64,000 nucleotides of DNA from Hippopus hippopus. Its lineage: Eukaryota; Mollusca; Bivalvia; Cardiida; Cardiidae. Made by a program: the position numbers and the translations under genes. The stretch spans positions 24,499,084 through 24,563,083 of the forward strand of contig OX328098.1 of assembly GCA_946811185.2 (NCBI GenBank). The letters are read 5' to 3'. Under the pieces are notes generated by a model. It was not told where the DNA came from and searched no databases. It saw nothing but the letters and a program-made list of their open reading frames with translations. This document shows positions 20,719 through 31,669 of the stretch, piece after piece (position 1 is the first letter of the stretch; each line of letters begins with the position of its first letter).

Positions 20719-20865
20719 TGGCAGGTTCAACTGCGAGGCTGTTACTGCCATGAGTGTTTCAGGCAGTGACCTCTCTGATTTTGCATTCTACATTTATCAA
20801 CATATACTACTTGAACTGTCTTATCTTTCCCCTATTCAGTCTTATTTCAAGTTTATTTTCTGGTA

Positions 20866-21098
20866 GGGGTCCTCAGTGGCAAAGTGTAGGACTCGTGACC
20901 CAGAGGACCCTAGTTTGAGCCTCACTGGATCCTCTGGGTTTTTCATGAAAGCGTCCTTGGGCAAGACATTTCAGAGCCCTAGCCTAGTACTGGTGAAACC
21001 CAGGCACAACATGAATATAATTATGAGCTGTCACTGCAATATGACTGATTTAATGTTGAAAGCGACGTAAAACACTATTCAATCAATCAATCAATTAT
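20866..21098 (+). mobile_element. tRNA-derived SINE, (CAAT)n tail
   Basis: The head reads GGTCCTCAGTGGCAAAGTG...GGACTCGTGACC...AGTTTGAGCC, resembling A and B boxes of a tRNA promoter. The body has GGGCAAGACATTTCAGAGCC and GTTGAAAGCGACGTAAAACA, and the tail is CAATCAATCAATCAATT. The body resembles the fragment at 54890-55080. Confidence 0.7.
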
Positions 21099-21157
21099 TT
21101 TCCAGTCCAAAGTTTATCATGATATTCTGTTCCAGTTAAAGGGCCATAGGTAGTAAG

Positions 21158-21370
21158 TAGTATCTCCTTTTCCCACAATATTTTCAAAAGGCTTCTTCCT
21201 TAGGGTCCTTAAAACTCAAGATTGAGTGGTAAAGCTTTTGAAAACATTATTTAAGATTAAAAAATACTGGTAAGCAGAATTTTCTCCTTTTTAGACTATG
21301 TTTTCTACCTTTTGAAAGACAAATTCCATGCTTAGGGTAACATATAATTTGTTGTTTGCAAATATATTTG
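21158..21370. mobile_element. Two fused family A fragments
   Basis: A right half (TCTCCTTTTCCCACAATATT to GAGTGGTAAAG) is joined to a copy lacking its left end (TTTTGAAAACATTATTTAAG, then a weak hairpin near 21265-21290). Confidence 0.55.
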
Positions 21371-21372
21371 AG

Positions 21373-21604
21373 CCATGCTCTGAGAAAAGGGGGTTTAATG
21401 CACCTGCAAAGAGTATCCACCCATGTCGGCCTTCAGAGTAAATTTTCAGCATGTCAAAGGACCATTCTACCTCACAATCCAGTCAGTCATAAAAAAAACT
21501 GGATTTAATGGATCCATAACTATGTTACAACTTGCTTGGCATAATGCCTTATGGAGATGCATTAAACCCCCCTTTTGCCACAGCATGGCTCATTTTCTTC
21601 AGGC
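21373..21604 (-). mobile_element. MITE family B copy B4, reversed
   Basis: GAGCCATGCTCTGAGAAAAG at the left, GCCACAGCATGGCTCATT at the right, and the inner order (AAACTGGATTTAATGGATCC) is that of the complement of the other copies. Confidence 0.75.
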
Positions 21605-21796
21605 AAGGCTTAAATCTTGTCTCCATGTGAAGAGTTTCCTCCTAACCAGACATCAAAATTTTAGGACTATCAATATTGAAGAATTCACAAACAACAAATT
21701 ACACCAGACGTAATGGATAGGATTTTTGCAGCTTTTTACTCTTTTCTAGAATGTTTTCAAAAGTATTCTCCTCCAAAGTTGTCTGATTGGAGCATA

Positions 21797-22050
21797 AATA
21801 AATGAGCCCTGCTCTGGCAAAAGGGGGCTTAATGCATCTTCGTTATACACGATACTGGCCCGAGTCATCACAAAATTATGGATCCATAGGAGCCATTTTT
21901 TTAAATAACCGACTCAATCGTGAGGTAGATTGGTCCTTTGACAAAGAGGAAATTGACCAATTGCGAAAAGTTTCACCCCAAGTCAGCTTGCGCAGACTGC
22001 ACAGGCTGAACTGGGTCGATACTTTTTGCAGATGCATTAAGCACGGTTCA
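21797..22050 (+). mobile_element. MITE family B copy B5
   Basis: AATGAGCCCTGCTCTGGC to AGATGCATTAAGCACGGTTC. The open frame at 21802-22197 runs through it and carries no domain. Confidence 0.7.
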
Positions 22051-22193
22051 AATATAGGAGACTATTTTTCAGTCCAGAAATTAGACCCAAACAATTGGAA
22101 TTACAAAGTTGCTCTTAACCAGAAAGTCTCACTAAAACAGAGAGTGTACTTCTTGTGCAGTCTGATCTTCATCTACACTGGCGGCATAGGCAA

Positions 22194-22417
22194 CTAACTC
22201 TTTACCACACAATGCCGACTTTTGACGACCCTGAGATAGAAAGGTTTTGAAAACATTGAGGCAAAAGGAGAAAATGCTGGTAACCAGCATTTTCTCCTTT
22301 TCCCACAATGTTTTCTACCTTTCCAAAAACAAATTTCAATTTTTTAATCACATTTATTTTGTGCAAATGCTTTCAATTTGGACAAGTCTAAAATTTTGTC
22401 GTTTGGTAAAGAGTTAA
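22194..22417. mobile_element. MITE family A copy A19, complete
   Basis: CTAACTCTTTACCACACAAT to GTTTGGTAAAGAGTTAA. Just left of it (22148-22193) is a short stretch, CAGTCTGATCTTCATCTACA, shared with family C. Confidence 0.8.
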
Positions 22418-22455
22418 AATAGTGTAAAACGCATAAAGTGCTAGATGTGTCTTAC

Positions 22456-22611
22456 TTATTAGATGAGAAGGAGGAACTGCGGGATGCTCCATCCACATTG
22501 CTTGGTCTGTTGTCTCGTGTGCGGAGCCTGTTACTGAAGTGGTTTCCAATGGTGCTAAGGGATATATTGTCTTCTTTCTCTGGTTTCCTTCTTGCGTCGT
22601 TCTTGCGTTTT
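22456..22611 (-). CDS. Mucin-like EGF-SEA receptor: cytoplasmic exon 1
   Basis: The acceptor is CTCTCCAG above 22611 and the donor is AA/GTAAGAC at 22455. Entered in phase 2, after the Arg of the TM exon, it encodes KRKNDARRKPEKEDNISL, a stop-transfer-like basic stretch right after the membrane segment. Then come IGNHFSNRLRTRDNR and a Ser-rich DGASRSSSFSSN. Length is 156 bases. If the donor were not used, the frame would stop two codons later (AAG TAA), so a short-tailed isoform is possible. Strong GTAAGA and the good downstream exons favour splicing. Confidence 0.8.
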
Positions 22612-23135
22612 CTGGAGAGAAAAATTATTTATACAGAAAATCCTTTGGAAAGGCTATTTAAGTCATTACCAGATGAGTCAGATACACTAATCACTGGGCT
22701 AGCCTTGCAGGCACCAATGATGTGAACTTTGTTGAGTAAAAAAGAGTAAGTCTTCAATATGGCTGTTTTTCCTAAACTAGTGACTGGATTTTCTTTATTT
22801 TCAATGGGCTTCAATTCCTTAGTTATACAAATAATTTGTGCAAGTTTCATGAGAATCAAATGATAAATGTGCACTTTATTGTTAATACAAGGTATGTAAT
22901 TTCTAAAGTTCAAATGGCTACATGTACCTTCCCTAAACTGTTTGTCAGATTTTTTTTCAAATCCAGCATAGTTCAAGCTATTGATAATATAAAACTGTGC
23001 AAGTGTTTGACAACAAATGCAGATTCTTTATTGTGTACACAGAAAAAAGACTAGCTTGTAGACAAACGGACAATGGAAACCATGCTATGACATACACATT
23101 AGCCGTTGGGTGATACAGCTAAAAATGTTACACAC
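22612..23135 (-). other. Intron, nothing recognised
   Basis: AT-rich intron between the cytoplasmic and TM exons. Short open frames on both strands (for example 22629-22976 minus, 22836-23054 plus) lack domains. Confidence 0.5.
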
Positions 23136-23220
23136 CTACAGATGATTACAATTGTTATCACAATGATCAAGACCACTCCACTACAACTTCCAGCTGAAGC
23201 AAACAGGATAGTTTTTAGAC
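23136..23220 (-). CDS. Mucin-like EGF-SEA receptor: transmembrane exon
   Basis: An 85-base exon with acceptor TGTTCACAG and donor AG/GTGTGTAA. It is entered in phase 1 and left in phase 2, matching both neighbours. The peptide is a single-pass membrane segment: LKTILFASAGSCSGVV followed by LIIVITIVIICR, with about 22 hydrophobic residues and a Cys-Arg at the inner face. This places the EGF/SEA part outside and the basic Ser/Tyr tail inside the cell, a type I topology if a signal peptide lies upstream of the window. Confidence 0.85.
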
Positions 23221-23347
23221 CTGTGAACAAAGGTAAAAATATTACAAAGAAATTATCAGAACTGCTGATGCACTTAATTTTCCATAAATATTAATTTTCA
23301 ATCAATTATTAATGACATTTAGAAAATATTAATTCAGATATCTCTTT

Positions 23348-23592
23348 TAACCCTATACAAAGCAATCCCAAGTTCTAATAACCCTGAGGAAGAAGGCTTT
23401 TAAAAAAAAAAAAACAATGTGGGAAAAGGAGCAAATGGGGGGGGGGAACCAGTTTCTTCTCCTATACCTACAATGTTTTCTGCCTTTTCAAATATAAATA
23501 TACATCACTCAAGCCACATTTGAATTGTCACCAGCAATTGCTTTCAGTTTGGACAAGTCTTAAATTCTGTGACTTGGTACTGGGGTCATAAA
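23348..23592. mobile_element. MITE family A copy A20, disrupted
   Basis: TTAACCCTATACAAAGCAAT to the right domain TTTGGACAAGTCTT. The left arm holds an A13 run and the hairpin centre is replaced by a G10 run (23435-23446), so no hairpin can form. Confidence 0.7.
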
Positions 23593-23593
23593 C

Positions 23594-23852
23594 ACCTCAT
23601 GCTCTGTGAAAATGGCGGCTTAATGCCTCTGCGAAAAGTATCGACCCAGGTCAGCCAGCCCAGTCTGAGAAGACTGACTTGGGTCGAAATATTTCACTCT
23701 AGTTTAATTTTCCGTACCAGTCTACCTCATGATTCAGTTGGTGTTTAAAAAAGTGGCTGTTATGGATCCATAATTATGTAATGGCTTGACAGGTTCAATG
23801 CATAACACAGATGCTTTGAGCTCCCTTTTGCCAGAGCATGGCTCATTTTTAT
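23594..23852 (-). mobile_element. MITE family B copy B6, reversed
   Basis: CTCATGCTCTGTGAAAATGG to TTTGCCAGAGCATGGCTCAT, with CCCAGGTCAGCC and GGATCCATAATTATG inside. Confidence 0.7.
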
Positions 23853-24101
23853 TCATCTTAACAAAACTTAGTTCTAAGACTTGCCTTCATATTGCCCAAG
23901 ACATATCTTAGCCAACTGGAAATCTAGAAGGTAATTTAGAACATTATGCAGTTTCCATTTACATGTACCTGTAGAAATATCATGGATGTTTATGTGAATT
24001 TGTGGCCTCTACAGGTTAAACAAGGGTTTTTATCAAGATTTTGCAATGTAAGACAATACTGGACTTATCCGTCTTAAAAGTGTCGTGGGTTTTAACTTTA
24101 A

Positions 24102-24313
24102 TTTAACCCTTTACCACACAAGGCCTAGGGAAGATGGCTTTAAAAAACATTCTGGGAAAAAAATGCTGGTGACCAGCATTTTCTCTTTTTCCCATAATGT
24201 TTTCTAGCCTTACATAGACATACCCCATCATTAAAGCCACACTTTATTTGTCGCCTGCACCCACTTTTATTTTAGACGAGTCAAAATTTTTGTCATTTAG
24301 TAAAGAGTTTAAG
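24102..24313. mobile_element. MITE family A copy A21
   Basis: TTAACCCTTTACCACACAAG to TTAGTAAAGAGTTTAAG. The hairpin is shortened: GGGAAAAAAATGCTGGTGAC. Confidence 0.75.
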
Positions 24314-24431
24314 GTACTTACATGTAAGTCGTGGAAATGTTTACATAGATCTACATATTAACATTCTACTAAAATCTTATTACATAAAAGGGATAACAAT
24401 GAAAGCTGTAAGCTTAAAGTTCCTCTCCTTT

Positions 24432-24547
24432 GTCGTTGAAAAGGTAGAAAACACTGTGGGAACACTGTTGGTTAGAAGCATTTTATCCTTTTCCAACAAT
24501 GCTTTAAAAAGCTTTCATACGAGGATTTGATGGTTTGTTAAGGGTCA
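24432..24547. mobile_element. MITE family A fragment A22
   Basis: AAAAGGTAGAAAACACTGTG, a shortened hairpin and the right end GGTTTGTTAAGGGTCAA. The left third is missing. Confidence 0.5.
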
Positions 24548-24574
24548 ATTGGACCTTGTGACTTTGTTCTTGAT

Positions 24575-24650
24575 CCGCTAGGGCCCCCGGTGGGTCCAGG
24601 GCAACGCCCTGGCCAGGGGTCCAGGGGGCCGGAGGCCCCCGGAAGCTCCT
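24575..24650. repeat. GC-rich palindromic block
   Basis: CCCCCGGTGGGTCCAGGG, AACGCCCTGG, and GGGGGCCGGAGGCCCCC lie together. The block has several overlapping self-complementary stretches and stands out sharply from the AT-rich surroundings. Origin unknown. Confidence 0.6.
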
Positions 24651-27315
24651 GAGATTTAGCTATTTTATAAGCATCAAATTCCTCTGATGAGATCCAGTTT
24701 TAGCTTTTTAAAGTTGAAAAAATCTTGAAAACAAATGAAAGATATGATATGCTAAAACCTTAGAAAATCTCAAAGTTTTTAGCACCCATGTTATTTTTGT
24801 CCTCTTTTATCTCCATTTTGTACACAGGACCTAATCAGATTAGCCCTACATCAGTTTTGTATTTGAAAGTACAACAAGTATGAGAAAAGGACATATCTAG
24901 TATTTAATATTTGATTCATTAAAATGCAATCACATGTGCTAAATTTCTGTCAAAAGAATAAAATCAAATCTGTCAAATAGGAAAACAACACTCTCTTTAA
25001 GAATGGCTAATTTATCAGGGAGAATGTGACAGAGTGTGCTGTGCATTTTCTAGCTTGAGCTTTTTGTACCCTTTGGTAACTGGAGTTTGGGGTACACTAA
25101 CAAGGATGGGGGTTCAGATCTAAACTACATAATTTCATTAAAATATCAAGTTTTAATGACAGCCTATTAAAAGATATACTGTTTTCATGTGACATGCGCA
25201 AACAAGATTTTATAGATAGATCTACATGTTCAGTTAAAAGCTCTTCAAACACTTTAAGAACCTTTCCTAAAATGTGCAAACATTTTTGGCAAAATCAATT
25301 CCAATGTTTGCTAAAACAAGCAGGTAAGTGATATACCATGGAACTGGTCCAATTCCTGTAAAAAATCTATCAAATCGGCAGTGTGGGGCAATCAGTTTAA
25401 ATGCAAAATTTTATTATCGCTTTGTAACCGGAAGAGCAAACCAACTAGCTATTGGTTGTACAATCGGTTTCTCCATTGAACTGAGAATGCCTTTTTGCTT
25501 TAAATACTTTGACAATTTGTCTACATGATATTAAGTTTAATATAATTTATTTTGATCTTTAAATTTTAATTTCCAAACCAGTTAAAAAAAATTCAGACAT
25601 ATTTCAAGCATTTGCAGACGACTCCACCCCCCCCCCCCCACGCTTTAGATCTATATTTTCATTTCATAAAACAACAATTTTTTCACTCATGACAAAATTT
25701 TAGATTCCACTTATTGTTTTATTCAGAGATTTGTGTAAATTCACTGTTTAAATTCATTATTAAAGATGAGAAGATAGTTTGAAGTCCTCTGATCGGACGA
25801 TGCCACGCTGATCATGGTAGTGTCATGGGTTTTCACGTTTTTTTTGGCGATCAATTTTTCGTGTCAATTAATTTCTGGAGAAGTATTACTACATGATTTG
25901 ACATCAGTTAGTCATTTTGAATAGCAGGTAACTTTAAAATCTGTCACTTTACACTAGATCAGAGGATTAACACCGTTATTACGTTCTCGTAAATGACTCG
26001 CCAGCTTCATTAGATCACGCGCGTGTCCTTCACATTTTATACTGATCGTGTTTAGCCCATATTTCTGCCGGATGCGCACAAGCTAGGTTATATGAAGCTC
26101 TTGACGATAATTTCATGCGTCAGATTGACAATTAAGCAAAATTTTTCAGCGTCAAAGACATGTCATTTCAAATTTCCAAGCGTCAAAACCCGGTCTCAGG
26201 GATCAAATAAGAAACTTGCCGAGTTGTCGAGTTTTGACAAGACATCCATGGACAAAAATTTCTTTCTCATTTTTCCAGCCAATTTTCGTGTTTGTTATCG
26301 CTATATTGAATCCTAGAGTGTGATTAATATCAGTCACAAAACCAAGCGCTACAAACCAGTATTCACGTCTCACGACCGAGCGAGCTTCGGTACCGACTGC
26401 AATCGATTCCGGGATTTCTCAAGAGCTAATCGCAATCGGAAGCCAAAACCAACCGACTTTCGACTATAGTCAATCATTGGCCCACCACTACAAATTGGAC
26501 TAGTGTATGAATAAAACTTTTCCCCCTTTTTCGGTCGCTTCGGCATTTGAGTAGCACGTACTGTCAACTTCGAAAGACAGTTGCCGATTCCCAGCTCTGA
26601 CATCCATTTGTTATTGAAAAGAACAAAGATGATTTAAACTGAGCCATCTTTCGCTAGCAAATAATCAAATCGCAGCCAATTTTTGTCCCCTAAAACGAAG
26701 GGCTTTGTTAATGCTTTATTTTGTTTTACAATCCTAGCGGCAAAAATGTTAAAGTCGGCAAACCGATCAAAACAATCAAAACACAGCCGCAACATTTTGG
26801 ACACGAACAATATATCATCATACAATAACCTTAGAACGTTCCGGTTCAGCATCTATATTTAGAATCGGGAAACCCTAAGCAAGAGCGAGTGACTGTAAAC
26901 ATTTCGGTACAAATTATCCCCGAAATTACAAAATTCTTTGAATTTCATTGTTTTTAGGGTGAGTGCGTTTGACGGGAGACATTACTGACCGAGATCAGCC
27001 CCGGACAAAGCAAATGCAGTGGGGCAATAAATTTTATTGATACGGCATCTGGAAATCTATTGACTTGCAATAGATACGAGATAAAGGGGTAACCCCCCCC
27101 CCCCCATAAAAAATTTTCTCCTCGGATTTAAACGATTTGGAAAAATGACCTGGTCGGCCCCTGAAAATACGGAATTCCGTCACAATACGGAAAACTTTTA
27201 CCCCTGGGAATAAGAATCACTCTGTATGTTCAAACCCTAGCTATCATAAGGCTCAACTGAAGCAATTTTTGCTCAAGTGAGCTAACAAGTTGATAAAAAA
27301 TTGACCTACGTTTAC
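24651..27315 (-). other. Intron, unassigned; CpG-richer part 25770-27200
   Basis: No domain or splice-supported exon was found. A C13 run lies near 25627 and a C13 run near 27092. From about 25770 to 27200 the sequence is less AT-rich and has more CpG than its surroundings, which looks like a separate insertion. An open frame at 26370-26603 (minus, 77 codons) matches nothing I recognise. Confidence 0.4.
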
Positions 27316-27365
27316 TTGAATCATCAGTGTAAATCTTAACTTCACAGCTTTCCCCCCCAGCACAC
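27316..27365 (-). CDS. Mucin-like EGF-SEA receptor: EGF-like module, part 2
   Basis: A 50-base exon with acceptor CAATTACAG and donor CAA/GTAAACG. Phase 2 in, phase 1 out, agreeing with both neighbours. It encodes CAGGESCEVKIYTDDS. Its two cysteines complete the six-cysteine set begun in the exon at 28337-28418, forming an EGF-like fold between the SEA region and the membrane. Short juxtamembrane EGF modules in this place occur in MUC3/12/13/17-type mucins (family knowledge). Confidence 0.75.
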
Positions 27366-27599
27366 CTGTAATTGACAAGAATTATGAAGTTTGCATGATA
27401 CATAAGGTAAATTGGTACAACGAACTTTTCTGATTTTACTGATCTCTGATTAAGTCCTTCAGTAAAGAAGCAATTATTATTACACTGTGACTATTTTCTT
27501 TATTTGTCTTTGAAAGCTTCAAAATAAGATTTTCAGTTTAGTAATGGAGAGCTGACCTTTTAGTCTGGAAAAATGTAAGACAAAGTCATCTAGTGAAGA

Positions 27600-28004
27600 G
27601 TTAAGGCTTTACCATACACTCCTGTGTGTGCTGGTAACCAGGATTTCCTCCTTTTCCCAGAATGTTTTCTAGCCCTTTCCAGGACATAGCTCACCATTTT
27701 AGCGACAACTTATTCGTTGTCTACACTTGCTTTGCACTGGAAAAAGTCCAAAATTTTATTGTGTGGAAAATGGCTGATTCTTTACCAAACGGCAAAATTT
27801 CAGATTTGTCCAAATAAAAAACTATTGCAAATGAAACATTACATGTAGTTGAAAATACGAACTTAGTTTAATTAAAAAGGTAGAAAGCATTGTGGAAAAA
27901 GGAGAAAATAATGGTAACCAGTATTTTCTCCTTTTCCCACAATTCTTTCAAAAGCTGTCTATCTTTGGCTTGTTAACACTCAGGATTGTTTGGAAAAGGA
28001 TTCG
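27600..28004. mobile_element. Two adjacent family A copies, A23 and A24
   Basis: A23 (27600-27775) has lost most of its left hairpin arm. A24 (27776-28004) runs from TTCTTTACCAAACGGC to TTTGGAAAAGGATT and keeps a full hairpin with a variant AATAATGGTAACC centre. Confidence 0.65.
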
Positions 28005-28084
28005 TTTAGCAGTTCAGGCGTTTAAACTGTTACATTGCATTTTCTCTATCAATGCTACTAATTTCTTTCGAGAATTGATCAAGG

Positions 28085-28310
28085 ATTGATGATAGTCTTT
28101 GCGACAGGATTCATTCCAGTCTCATTGTTGATAATTTTTTTGTTAATGGTTGTACATGTGCGAAAGTGCAAGTGGCTTGGAAAGAATATTGTGCAAAGTA
28201 CTGGTATAAGAAACTCCAGGAAAGCATGGATAGGTGCATTGGCTACAGCAATATAACTGAAATAATGTTGAAAAACAGTGTTAAACAACATACAATCAAT
28301 CAATCAATCA
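28085..28310 (+). mobile_element. SINE, 5'-truncated, (CAAT)n tail
   Basis: GATTGATGATAG, then AAGTGGCTTGGAAAGAATA, AACTCCAGGAAAGC, GGTGCATTGGC and GTTAAACAACATACAATCAA. This is the same body as 44205-44520 and 59690-59990 in the opposite direction. The tRNA-like head is missing. Confidence 0.65.
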
Positions 28311-28336
28311 GTGAGGTAACTGAATCTTCATTTGAC

Positions 28337-28418
28337 CTGCATTCCTTCTGGCCGCCATCCACAAAGCAAGTCTCTCCATTTGGGCACTTCTTATCACATG
28401 TTGGCGTGGTTGGTATTT
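28337..28418 (-). CDS. Mucin-like EGF-SEA receptor: EGF-like module, part 1
   Basis: An 82-base exon with acceptor GGCTCCAG. The donor, CAG/GTCAAATG, is weak but is the one that keeps phase. It is entered in phase 1 and left in phase 2. The peptide has a Pro/Thr linker (IPTTPT) and then CDKKCPNGETCFVDGGQKEC, which holds the first four cysteines of an EGF-like module. The last two are in the next exon. The SINE tail at 28310 lies only about 27 bases beyond this exon's 3' end. Confidence 0.75.
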
Positions 28419-28798
28419 CTGGAGCCGAAATGATAATTAAAAAGAAACTCATGCTTGCATTTGTGGATGATTTTCCATTTATGATAAAAAAAATAAAGAT
28501 CTACAGTAAAACTTAAATAAATCTTTTCATTCCTAAATTTGCATTTACAATAATTCTATAATTCAAAATACATGTTATGCGTTGTTGCTATGGATTTTTG
28601 TATATACACAAGCTCCACAATACTGATGTTTAAGTAAAACTGATTTTAATATTTGTTTGCTGAGGAATGGGAGGTACTGAGATTCAGCAGACACGTTGAC
28701 AATCAAAACCTTTGGTGAAACACTGAGAATTATGCTCTCATTTTTCTATATATACAAAAAGGATATAGACATTAATACAAGGTACAAGGATTATCAGT
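28419..28798 (-). other. Intron, nothing recognised
   Basis: AT-rich. Open frames here (for example 28696-28929 plus) run into MITE A25. Confidence 0.5.
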
Positions 28799-29027
28799 TA
28801 ACTCTTTTCCACACTGTCCCAAGATCTAGCAAATTTTTAGTAAGAATGCTTTGGAAAAATTGCGGGAAAAGGAGAAAATGCTGGTTACCAGCACTTTCTG
28901 TTTTTCCAATTATGTTTTCAATCCTGTGAAACACAAAGTCCATCTTTTGAGGCACATTTAATTGGTTGTCTGCAGCTGCTGTAAATTTGAATAAGTCTAC
29001 AATTCTGTCCTTTAGTAAAGAGTTAAA
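28799..29027. mobile_element. MITE family A copy A25
   Basis: TTAACTCTTTTCCACACTGT to CTTTAGTAAAGAGTTAA. The hairpin right arm is altered (CAGCACTTTCTGTTTTTCC). Confidence 0.75.
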
Positions 29028-29513
29028 AATTACAAATTTGTCATTATACGGAAAATTTAGTAAAGCTTGTATCAAATGTGCTATGACAATATTTCATTAA
29101 AAATCAATATGCCACAATCAGGGCCAATACATAAAACCAGGGCAAATGTGTCAATGCATATTTGGGATTTAGGTCTTGATCACATTGCACATTGTGAAAT
29201 CCTGTCTATTTTTGTTGGACCAGATGTGACCTCATCACCAATTTTTTGTAAATTGCAATGCATAAGAGACACAAGATATAGGCAGATCAATAGCCTCTAT
29301 GACATTCTAGACCATAGAAGTTAGAAATAACTAAATGTGTGTCCCATTTACAAAATGGCACTTTTTTGGCCAGCATTTTCCCAAACATTTTACACCATTT
29401 TTCTTTCTCATTAACACTTTAAAAAGTACTGGCGTTTAGTTTCTGTGTTCAATACTTAAAGTAACAGTTGAATGTTGGAACAACTATGAAAATCTACATC
29501 CCCTGTCTTTTGT
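29028..29513 (-). other. Intron, nothing recognised
   Basis: The 29067-29324 open frame (plus) has no domain. No repeat family was matched. Confidence 0.45.
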
Positions 29514-29738
29514 AACCCCTTCCCAAACACCAGATTGTTGACTCTTCAAAACTGAGAGAAACTGTGCCAGCAAATTCTAAATTGGTACAAATGGGCTATA
29601 ATTCTCTGATAAGGTAGAAAACGTTGCGGGAAAGGGAAAAAATGCTTGTTAACTGCATTTTCTCATTTTTCTACAATATTTTCAAAACCTCTTTTCCCCA
29701 GGGCCATTAAGACGTTGGAATATTTGGGAAACGGTCGA
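29514..29738. mobile_element. MITE family A copy A26
   Basis: CCTTCCCAAACACCAG to TTTGGGAAACGGTCGAA. The central hairpin reads GGGAAAAAATGCTTGTTAAC. It is followed by a partial repeat of its own right end (29740-29785). Confidence 0.6.
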
Positions 29739-29826
29739 ATTGAATGAGAAAATACTATTAAGACATAGGATTGCGTGGGAAATGGTTGAATAGATGCTTG
29801 AGAAAATGTATTATACATGTATATAC

Positions 29827-29988
29827 CTGTTACAAGCTCCAAGCTGTCTCGTTGTCTAGTTAGAACTACATCCTGGACTGCACTTTCAACTGCCTCTTTA
29901 TATGATGTATTTGCAAGTACTTTCTCCATTTGACCTGAATCCTTTGAGCCATTGGAGATAACTTCAACTGTTGTCTGGTACGTGTATT
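29827..29988 (-). CDS. Mucin-like EGF-SEA receptor: SEA end/linker exon
   Basis: A 162-base exon, phase 1-1, with acceptor AGTGTTTCAG and donor CAG/GTATATAC. It encodes YTYQTTVEVISNGSKDSG, then KVLANTSYKEAVESAVQD and TRQRDSLELVT. The opening YTYQTTVEV has the alternating pattern of a beta-strand and could be the last strand of the SEA fold. The rest looks helical and has two N-glycosylation sequons (NGS, NTS). It joins in phase to the EGF-like exon at 28337-28418. It does not join in phase to the SEA exon at 44659-44741, so at least one exon lies between. Domain naming is tentative. Confidence 0.7.
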
Positions 29989-30011
29989 CTGAAACACTTC
30001 TTCAAAACAAA

Positions 30012-31270
30012 AACAAGAGGGCCATGATGGCCCTGAAGTCCCTCACCTGAGTCTTTTGACCAAACATGACCAGTTTTCAATCTCTTTTGAGATATCATGA
30101 AAAACATTCTACTAAGCTTTCATAATTATTGGACTGAAAATTTGGCCTCTAGCATGTACACAAACTTTTTCTAGAATTTCTCTCAGTGACCTACTTTTTA
30201 GCCAACCATAGCCAGTTTTCCCAGTGTAGATATTATCAAAACAAAGATCCTGACCACCTTTCATAAGTATTGGACAGAAAATGTGGCCTATAGAGAATAC
30301 ATAGAGTTTTTCTAAGATTTGACCTACTGACCTAGTTTTTGACCCAACATGACTGATTTTAGAAGTCGTCTGAGATGTCATCCAGACAAACAATCTGACC
30401 AAGTTTCATGAGTTTTGGACTGAAAATGTGGCCTCTAGAGCATACACAAGGTTTTTCTAAGATTTGACCTAGTGACACAGTTTTTGACCCAACATGAACC
30501 ATTTTCAAACCCTTCCGAGATATCATCAAGTCAAACATTCTGACCAACTTTCAAGAAATTTAGACTGAAAATGTGACCTCTAGAGCGTACACAAGGTTTT
30601 TCTAAGATATGACCTAGTGACCTAGTTTTTGGCCCTGCATGACCCATTTTCAAACTTGTCCGAGATATCATCAAGACAAATATTCTGACCAAATTTCAAG
30701 AGTTTTAAACCAAAAATGTGTCCTTTAGAGCGTACACATGGTTTTTCTAAGATATGACCTAGTGACCTACTTTTTGACCAGACATAACCAATTTTCAAAC
30801 TCGTCCGAGATTTTTTTAAAGACAAACATTCTGACCAACTTTCAAGAGTACTGGACTGAAAATGTGGCCTCTAGAGTGTGCACAAGGTTTTTCTAAGATT
30901 TGACCTAGTGACCTAGTTTTTGGCACAGCATGACCCATTTTCCAACTCCTCTGAGATACTATCAAGACAAACATTCTGACCAAGTTTCATGAGTATCTGA
31001 CTGAAAATGTGGCCTCTAGAGCGTACACAAGATTTTTCTAAGATTTGACCTAGTGACCTAGTTTTTGACCTGACCTGACCCATTTTTTAACTCGTCCAAG
31101 ATATCATCAAGACAAATATTCTGACTATGTTTCATGAGTATCTGACTGAAAATGTGGCCTCTAGAGCACACACAAGGTAAAAGTTGATGAAGGACGACGC
31201 ACGCTGGACGCCGGACACAGCACGACCACAAAAGCTCACCTTTAGCACTTCGTGCTTAGGTGAGCTAAAA
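30012..31270 (+). mobile_element. pearl/HINE-type element, seven ~145-bp core units
   Basis: It starts AACAAGAGGGCCATGATGG and ends with the hairpin GCTCACCTTTAGCACTTCGTGCTTAGGTGAGC followed by TAAAA (given here only as a landmark for 31231-31270). Core units contain GTGACCTAGTTTTTGACC near 30187, 30330, 30472, 30616, 30761, 30908 and 31053. There is no ACGG run. A GGACGCCGGACACAGCACG stretch takes its place. Confidence 0.8.
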
Positions 31271-31355
31271 AAGATGAACAGTACTTTCAAAACATGTAAT
31301 AATTAAAACTTAAGGTTTCTGCTAAGTTAAGTTTTAATTATTTACATGTATCTAA

Positions 31356-31592
31356 CACTTCTAACACTTTTGCAAATAAAAAATTTTAGACTCTCCGAAA
31401 TTGATCACATTTACAGAAAGCAATTTTAGAAGTAGTACAAATAAGCTTGTTTACTGATAGGGTAGAAAACAATGTGGGAAAAGAAAAAAAATGCTGGTTA
31501 CCAGCATTTTTTCCTATTCTCACAATGTTTACACAAAGGTCTCTTTCTTGGGGGTCATTAAAACTTGGAAATGTGTGGTAAAGGCGTAAAAT
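31356..31592. mobile_element. MITE family A copy A27
   Basis: CACTTTTGCAAATAAAAAAT to TGTGGTAAAGGCGTAA, with a hairpin at 31477-31525 whose left arm carries an A-run. Confidence 0.65.
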
Positions 31593-31669
31593 AGATTTTA
31601 AAACAAGTTTTTACAATGTTATTCACTTCTTACAAAGTAATCTCATGTTATCATAACCCATAGCAAAAA

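Noticed and set aside
21802..22197. 131-codon plus-strand frame
   Set aside because: Most of it lies in MITE B5. No domain.
22438..22725. 95-codon plus-strand frame over the cytoplasmic exon
   Set aside because: It is the antisense shadow of exon 22456-22611, whose splice sites and phase fit the minus strand.
26370..26603. 77-codon minus-strand frame in the CpG-richer block
   Set aside because: No recognisable domain, no convincing splice sites matching the phases of the neighbouring exons.
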